Of a DNA stretch of 64,000 nucleotides, positions 58,541 through 64,000 are shown in pieces. Source of the DNA: Rana temporaria. Taxonomy: Eukaryota > Chordata > Amphibia > Anura > Ranidae. Every line of letters begins with the position of its first letter. Position 1 is the stretch's first letter. The position numbers and the translations under genes are program-made. The stretch lies in contig NC_053499.1 of assembly GCF_905171775.1 (NCBI RefSeq), forward strand, positions 139,969,422 to 140,033,421. Direction: 5' to 3'. Below the pieces are notes generated by a model, which saw only the letters and a program-made list of their open reading frames with translations, did not search any database and was not told the origin of the DNA.

Positions 58541-58706
58541 ATTAGCAGCAAGAATTGCAACTGCAAGATATTGGGACCAGTCAGCAGTGGCATTCGATTA
58601 TGTTAAATAAAAACTGAATTGGATTATGATCAATGATAAACTCTCACGTACCCTTCAAAATAATCAAACCAAGTTCAACAAGATGTGAGACCCTTGGATT
58701 TGATAC
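58541..58706 (+). pseudogene. Tx1/L1-like ORF2 fragment
   Basis: From 58543 the frame reads LAARIATARYWDQSAV. After a stop and shift come KLNWIMINDKLSRTLQNNQT and KFNKM, a stop, then DPWI. The ordered ARxATARYW ... KF.K.WDPWI pattern is that of the region after the reverse transcriptase in Tx1/L1-type LINEs. Several in-frame stops. Confidence 0.5.
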
Positions 58707-58779
58707 ATGTTGGTGGCTGGTGAAGCTTCGGGGACACCTCTTTTACATATTCTGGTATTTGGCTATAAATGGATAGAAT

Positions 58780-58870
58780 TATACAAATTCCTTCTTGATG
58801 GCCTTCCGTAAGGGCTTGAAAACATTGCTTTTTTCACAAGCCTACGGATAAACACTGGGCCATCCAACTC
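58780..58870 (+). pseudogene. Possible second Penelope-like fragment
   Basis: With one shift the frame reads KTLLF then HKPTDKHW, similar to the TxxFKPTDxN block of Penelope-like reverse transcriptases. Too short to be sure. Confidence 0.3.
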
Positions 58871-59367
58871 TTAGGCCCCGTACACACCATAGAATCTATC
58901 CGCAGATAAATCCCATCGAATGGGTTTCAGCGGATAGATTCTATGGTGTGTACACTCCGGCGGATATTTATCCGCGGATAAATCTCCCCTGGGATGGATT
59001 TTCAGCAGATGAATATTTGCTGACATGCTCAACAAATCCATCTGCTGAAGTTCCTCCCAACGGATGGATCCGCTCGTCTGTACAGACTCACCGGATCCAT
59101 CCGTCCAAAGGGATTCCCCGCACGCGTCATAATGATTTGACTCATGCGTGGAATTCCTTATATGACAGCGTCGCGCCCGTCGCCGCGTCATAATAGCGGC
59201 GACGGCGCGACACGTCATCGCCAGAGAATTTCAGCGCGGATTTCAATGCGATGGTGTGTATACGCCATCGCATAGAAATCTGCTGAATTCCTCGAGAGGA
59301 TTTAACCGCAGATACGGTCCACTGGACCGTATCTGCGGATAAATCCTCTCGTGTGTATGGGGCCTAA
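58871..59367. mobile_element. MITE with TTAGGCCCCGTACACAC ends
   Basis: Left TTAGGCCCCGTACACACCAT and right TCGTGTGTATGGGGCCTAA are inverted, with TA on each side. Long sub-terminal inverted blocks contain TATCCGCAGATAAATCC / GGATTTATCTGCGGATA-type sequence and repeated GCGGATAGATTC motifs. No coding. Confidence 0.85.
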
Positions 59368-59739
59368 CAGTAGGACGCTGCCTTAATCCCAGGCTGCGGT
59401 CCATGGTCAGGGAGTAGGGATAGGCTTTTTGTGTCCCCCCCCCCCCCTCCCCTCCCTTCTTTCTATACTTCTGTTTACTTCTTGCTTGTTCCCCTCTATT
59501 ACTTACAGTAGATGTCCTAGTTTCTTCTTTTTGCTCCTGGGAACTGGATACCCCCAGCTTGTTGGTAAGCGCTTAGACGCGAGTTTCACAACTCGCATTC
59601 GGCGCTCTATAAGCATTTATTCCAATCCAATCCAATCCAATTGCAAACCAAAATTCTTAGGAAAAATCTTACAAAAAGTTTCAGAACATTTGAATGTCAT
59701 TTAAAAGATTGTGTTTGCTACTTTAGCCCAGGAAGATTT

Positions 59740-59905
59740 ACTGCCCTTCATGACCAGGCCTATTTTTGCAATACAGCACTGCGCTTCTTTAACTAACAAA
59801 CACACAGTCATGCAGCTCTGTACCCAAATGAAATTGATGTCCTTTTTTCCCAGAAATAAACCTTTATTTTGGTGGTATTTGATCACCTTTGCATTTATTT
59901 ATTAT
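59740..59905 (+). mobile_element. TTAA-type element fragment
   Basis: 'ctgtacccaaatgaaattgatgtcctt' and 'tttggtggtatttgatcacc' match the left part of the family at 24159 and 36422. Confidence 0.5.
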
Positions 59906-59979
59906 TTGAGCTACACATTTTTTTTTTATATATATATATATTTTTTTACCTTCTACACTTCTGCACGTCGTAGTGTTTT

Positions 59980-60121
59980 ACGTCACCGCGTTTTGGCACG
60001 GTCGGATTTTTGACTGATGGTGTGTAGGCAAGACTGATGAAAGTCAGCTTCATTGGATATCTGATGAAAAAATCCATCGGATTAGATTCCATCAGATATC
60101 CGATCGTGTGTACAAGGCTTT
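59980..60121. mobile_element. Fragment of GATCGTGTGTACAAGGC MITE
   Basis: Right end CGATCGTGTGTACAAGGC; internal GATATCTGATG / CATCAGATATC inverted pair. Confidence 0.55.
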
Positions 60122-60255
60122 AGACATGTATTTGTTTGAGAAAAAATGTCTAGCCTGCTCCTTTGAATTTTCTCATCACTGCGGTTGAAAATTAAGGTTG
60201 ATTTGACCTGCTAATGAATAGAAAAACAAACCATCTTTCATAGAACATTTTATTC

Positions 60256-60765
60256 TTAAAGCGGGGGTTCACCCTATCGACGGGAAAAAATTTTTTTTTT
60301 TTTTTTTACCTTAAAATCAGGCATTGTAGCGCGAGCTACAGTATGCCTGTCCCGAATTTTTTCCCCCCATACTCACCTTGTAGTCGTCCATCGAAGATAC
60401 CGGGGAATGGGCGTGCCTCTGGAGACGGAGGATGATTGACGGCCGGCTCTGGCGCGTCACGCTTCTCCGGAAATAGCCGAAATAGGCTTGGTCTTCACGA
60501 CGCGTGCGCATAGCCTGTGCGCAGGCGCCGTGAAGAGCCGAGACCTACTCCGGCTGTCTTCGGGGAGAGTGACGTGCCAGGGCCGGCCGTCAATCATCCT
60601 CCCTCTCCATAGGCACGCCCATTCCCCGCGGGAGCCGAAATCTACGATGGACGACTACAAGGTGAGTACGGGGTTAAAAAAATCGGGACAGGCATACTGT
60701 AGCTCGCGCTACAATGCCTGTCTCGATGGTAAAATCATGGGATTGTGGGTGAACTACCGCTTTAA
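60256..60765. mobile_element. T2-like TTAA MITE, copy 2
   Basis: Ends TTAAAGCGGGGGTTCACCCT and GGGTGAACTACCGCTTTAA. It shares GCGCGAGCTACAGTATGCCT and its inverse, and the CGTGAAGAGCCGA block, with copy 1. TTAA on both sides. Confidence 0.85.
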
Positions 60766-60769
60766 GTAT

Positions 60770-61740
60770 TTTGAAATTCCATTCATCTATGGCCTGCTTA
60801 ACTCTCTCTTCTTTACTATACTTTGATTCTCTTCAGTTCTCCTCTTTCCCCTTCTGCTCTTTTTCTTTTTGTATATTATGTACAGCAACGACATATGATA
60901 GCCCGTTAGCTTATCAACTTGCCTAACTATCTATTTTATGGGATACGCGGACAAATGTAGAGCAAATTACATCTGACTGCTGCATTAATAATGCTTTTGA
61001 CAATATTGCAATTAATATGATATGGCACTGATTCATTGTAACCAAGCGGACAGCACTATGTTAATTAACTTAGCATCTTTCCGTATTCTGTATGTTTACG
61101 CTTGTTGCTATTTTTGTACACCACAGATTGTAATCTTCCACCCATTGGGATATTTTTTTTTCTTAAATTTGAATTAAAAGATTGAAATATAAAACATTTC
61201 TGAAACAATTGGGAAGAAAGGTATGGTGCTACCTCATAGATAATTAATTCATAAAAAAAACATATAATAATACAAAAGTTCAAAAACAATCAATAAATAT
61301 GTATAAAAATATATATGAAAAATAGTCCAAACAGAAATCCTTAATGTATCTTTTCAAGGAAAGTCCAATCCCTGTGATCCAAAGAAAAGTGCAGAGGAAA
61401 AATGATATCCTTTAAATAGAGCTCCACCACAAATCGTACATATAAAATGCAAACTCACCAGAACTTCAAAGTAAAAATGCCTTGTAGCAATAAAACATTT
61501 CTCTCAACCAACAGCATACCTGGAGACGATACCTCTATGCCACAACGTATATCTTTTGGCAATAATCAAACAAGTCAGCACCAACATGTACAGCTTTTTG
61601 GATAAATGTGCTTCGCCATAAAAAAAAAGTCTGTCTGATTGCTCTGTAATTTTATTGGGGCTTTAAAGCAAATCTAAACATGAAAACAAACGTATTTTTT
61701 AGTGTACTGCTTACCAGTTCTTGTGATGGAGGTCTGATGG
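60770..61740. other. No gene recognised
   Basis: AT-rich. No repeat ends or domain seen. Confidence 0.45.
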
Positions 61741-61748
61741 TTACACTA

Positions 61749-62170
61749 GTTGATAAGGCTCCAGTTGATAACCATTTATGAGGCTCCAGTTGATGACCAT
61801 TTATGAGGCTCCAGTTGATGACCAATTGATGAGGCTCCAGTAGATGACGATTGATGAGGCTCCAGTTGATGACCATTGATGAGGCTCCATTTGATGACCA
61901 TTGATGAGGCTCCAGTTGATGTCCATTTATGAGGCTCCAGTTGATGACCATTTATGAGGCTCCAGTTGATGACCATTGATGAGGCTCCATTTGATGACCA
62001 TTGATGAGGCTCCAGTTGATTTCCATTTATGAGACTCCAGTTGATGACCATTGATGAGGCTCCAGTTGATGACCATTTATGAGGCTCCAGTTGATGACCA
62101 TTGATGAGGCTCCATTTGATGACCATTGATGAGGCTCCAGTTGATGACCATTGATGAGGCTCCAGTTAAT
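61749..62170 (-). repeat. 24-bp minisatellite, about 17 units
   Basis: Units GAGGCTCCAGTTGATGACCATT with TTAT/TGAT spacing variants. The unit is close to a multiple of three, so the minus strand stays open for over 110 residues (a WSLINGHQLEPHQ-type repeat), but there is no start context or flanking gene. Confidence 0.93.
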
Positions 62171-62224
62171 AGGCTTTTTTTTTTTGTTTTGGAACAAGTG
62201 GAGAGAGATTTGAATGTCTATTAG

Positions 62225-62500
62225 GTTATTACTATTGTCTGTGCCCCTGTTAGAGAGATTCACCCCAGTTGTCCCCAGAAATTAATAGAGGGGGAATCTC
62301 ACAACGGAGACCCTAGTTCTGGTGACCTGGGGAGCCCCAAAGCATTCCCTTAATTTACATGGATTTCCTCTCACTTCCTGTTTTGGCTATGGGACAGGAA
62401 GTGAAGGTAAATCTCCCCAATGGGACACAGGTGGCAAAAAAAAAAAAAACTGACAGGGGTTATGACTTTTCGTTACTCTACCCAAAATAAAAAAAATGCC
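62225..62500. repeat. Dispersed repeat with 'cacttcctg' hairpin
   Basis: CTCTCACTTCCTG and CAGGAAGTGAAGG (62369-62405) form a short stem. Related wording occurs near 13110. Confidence 0.4.
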
Positions 62501-62589
62501 TATAGTCCTACTTTAAAAAAGAAGACCAAGGCTGGCCATGCACATAACGATTTCTCTTGTTCAGCCTGTCTTTGGGAGCAGTGATCACG

Positions 62590-63963
62590 GTCATGTCACT
62601 TACAGCCCAGCCCCATCACAGTTACAATCACTCCCTAGGAAACACTTAACCCCTTCATTGCCCCCTACTGGTAAACCCCTTCACTGCCAGTGTCATTTAC
62701 ACAGTAATCAGTGCATTTTTATAGCACTGATCGCTGTATAAATGACAATGGTCAAAATGTGGACAAATGGACAAAATGTGGACAAATGGACAAAATGTGG
62801 ACAAATGTCAAATGCGTCCGGCGCAATATCGCAGTCACAATAAAAATCGCAGATCTCCACCATTACTAGTGAAAAAAAATTATAATAAAAATGCCATAAA
62901 ACTATCCCCTATTTTGTAGACACAATTAGCCAGATTCAGTAAGACTTACGATGGCGTATCAGTAGATACACCGTCGTAAGTCCGAATCCGTGCCGTCGTA
63001 TCTTTAAGCGTATTCTGAGATACGCTTAAATGTTGCTAAGATACGACTGGCGTAAGTCTCCTACGCCTTTGTATCTTAGCTGCATATTTACGCTAGCTGC
63101 TAGGGGCGTGTACGTGGATTATGAATATACATAGAATATGCAAATGAGCAAGATACGCCTGTTCACGAACGTACTTGCACCCGATACGCTGTTTACATAA
63201 GGCGTTTTTCAGGCGTGAAGATAAACCACCAAAATTATGGCACAGCCCATGCAAGGTATGGACGTTGGAAGTGCCATCGAATTTTACGTCGTTTGCTTAA
63301 GCGTATGTGAATGGGGCTGGGCGTAGGTTACGTTCACGTCGAAAGCAATGAGTATTTGCGACGTGATTCTGAGCATGCACCGTACAAACGGCCCTCATTT
63401 ACATGGGGTCATGATTGATTACCATACAACACGCCCCCTACCTGCCTATTTTGAATTAGGCGGGGTTACACCGGGCCATTTGCGCTACGCCAACGTAACT
63501 TAGGAGGCAAGTGCTTTTTGAATACAGTACTTGCCTCACTATGTTACGTCGGCGTAGTGCAAACGGGATGCGCTACGCCGGCATAAAGATATGCCGCCGT
63601 ACGTGAATCTAGCTATATAACTTTTGCGTAAACCAATCAATATACACTTATTGTGATTTTTTTTACCAAAAATATATGGAAGAATACATATCGGCCTAAA
63701 CTGGGGGAAAAAAATAATTTATATATTTTTGGGGGATTTATTATAGTAAAACGTTAAAAATATTGTTTGTTTTTTTTTCAAATTTGTCGCACTTTTTTTG
63801 TTTATAGAGAAAACAATAAAAACTGAAGAGGTAATCAAATACCACCAAAAGAAAGCTCCATTTGTGGGGAAAAAAAAGGACGTCAATTTCGTTTGGGTGC
63901 AACGTCGCACGACCGCGCAATTGTCATTGGGCAGCCAATTCTTCCGGAGGCTGAAGTGATTAA
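62590..63963 (-). mobile_element. Composite TTAA-type element carrying a MITE
   Basis: Inverted relative to 36422-39300: right end GGAGGCTGAAGTGATTAA, then 'gaccgcgcaattgtcatt', 'accaccaaaagaaagctcc', 'cgcaaaagttatat' side, and 'ctattttgtagacac' left of the nested MITE. It includes a triple 18-bp tandem (GGACAAATGGACAAAATGT) at 62751-62806. The left boundary is uncertain. Confidence 0.55.
62938..63612. mobile_element. GGGCCAGATTCA-family MITE, copy 7
   Basis: Ends AGCCAGATTCAG and GTGAATCTAGC; body with TACGACTGGCGTAAGTCTCC and GCTAGGGGCGTGTACG. It interrupts the host between 'tttgtagacac' and 'aacttttgcg', the same site as copy 6. Confidence 0.8.
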
Positions 63964-64000
63964 AAATAATGGCAATGGAAACTCCTATAATTCCATCATC

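Overview
The window reads as vertebrate, non-genic, transposon-rich DNA, most likely from a ranoid (true) frog. The assignment rests on my recognition of dispersed families: DNA-transposon derivatives ending in GGGCCAGATTCA, others ending in TACACACGATCG or TTAAAGCGGGGGTTCACC, TTAA-flanked elements, and Tx1/L1-, CR1- and Penelope-like fragments. It is not from a species-level match. I see no bacterial operon, CRISPR array, rRNA gene, intact tRNA gene or convincing intact host gene. Nearly every open frame is a chance ORF inside a repeat.

Layout. 1-8.6 kb is the 3' part of a defective endogenous retrovirus: leader, a short Gag-like start with an N-terminal Met-Gly, a decayed stretch without recognisable pol, two unequal copies of an Env transmembrane region (the second with an RARR cleavage motif and a membrane anchor), a T-rich 3' region, a polypurine tract, and a long 3' LTR with CCAAT box, TATA box, a (CT)n tract and AATAAA. 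8.93-12.75 kb is a nearly perfect head-to-tail duplication with a 1909-bp period. 12.75-24 kb mixes weakly characterised repeats, nested MITEs, CA/TA microsatellites, a Tx1/L1-like ORF2 C-terminus and two long hairpins. 24-31.3 kb holds a TTAA-flanked element with an internal minisatellite, a MITE dimer, a MITE nested inside another MITE, and a CR1-like LINE interrupted by a MITE and a tRNA-derived SINE. 32.7-39.3 kb is a stack of nested elements: four members of the GGGCCAGATTCA family counting the copy at 32.7 kb, a 127-bp-arm foldback, a Ty3/gypsy-like gag fragment and a second SINE in minus orientation. 40-48 kb has LINE 3' fragments, a textbook hAT element with 8-bp target duplications, and GATA and AT microsatellites. 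48-64 kb has a 167-bp higher-order tandem array, two T2-like TTAA elements, Penelope-like and Tx1-like reverse-transcriptase remnants, a 24-bp minisatellite, and another composite TTAA element carrying a nested MITE.

The elements record insertion order: MITEs inside LINEs and larger MITEs, SINEs inside both, and one MITE at the same internal site in two copies of its host family while a third copy is empty. Several islands (17.1-18.0, 23.6-24.1, 31.3-32.7, 45.2-45.8, 49.5-50.2, 52.1-53.0 kb) look free of repeats. They could be conserved non-coding DNA of a gene desert, but that is inference. I found no clearly new biochemical system. The most notable items are the recent 1.9-kb tandem duplication, the unusual two-Env provirus, the same-site nested MITE with its empty allele, and the cluster of large foldbacks at 33.5-35.4 kb.
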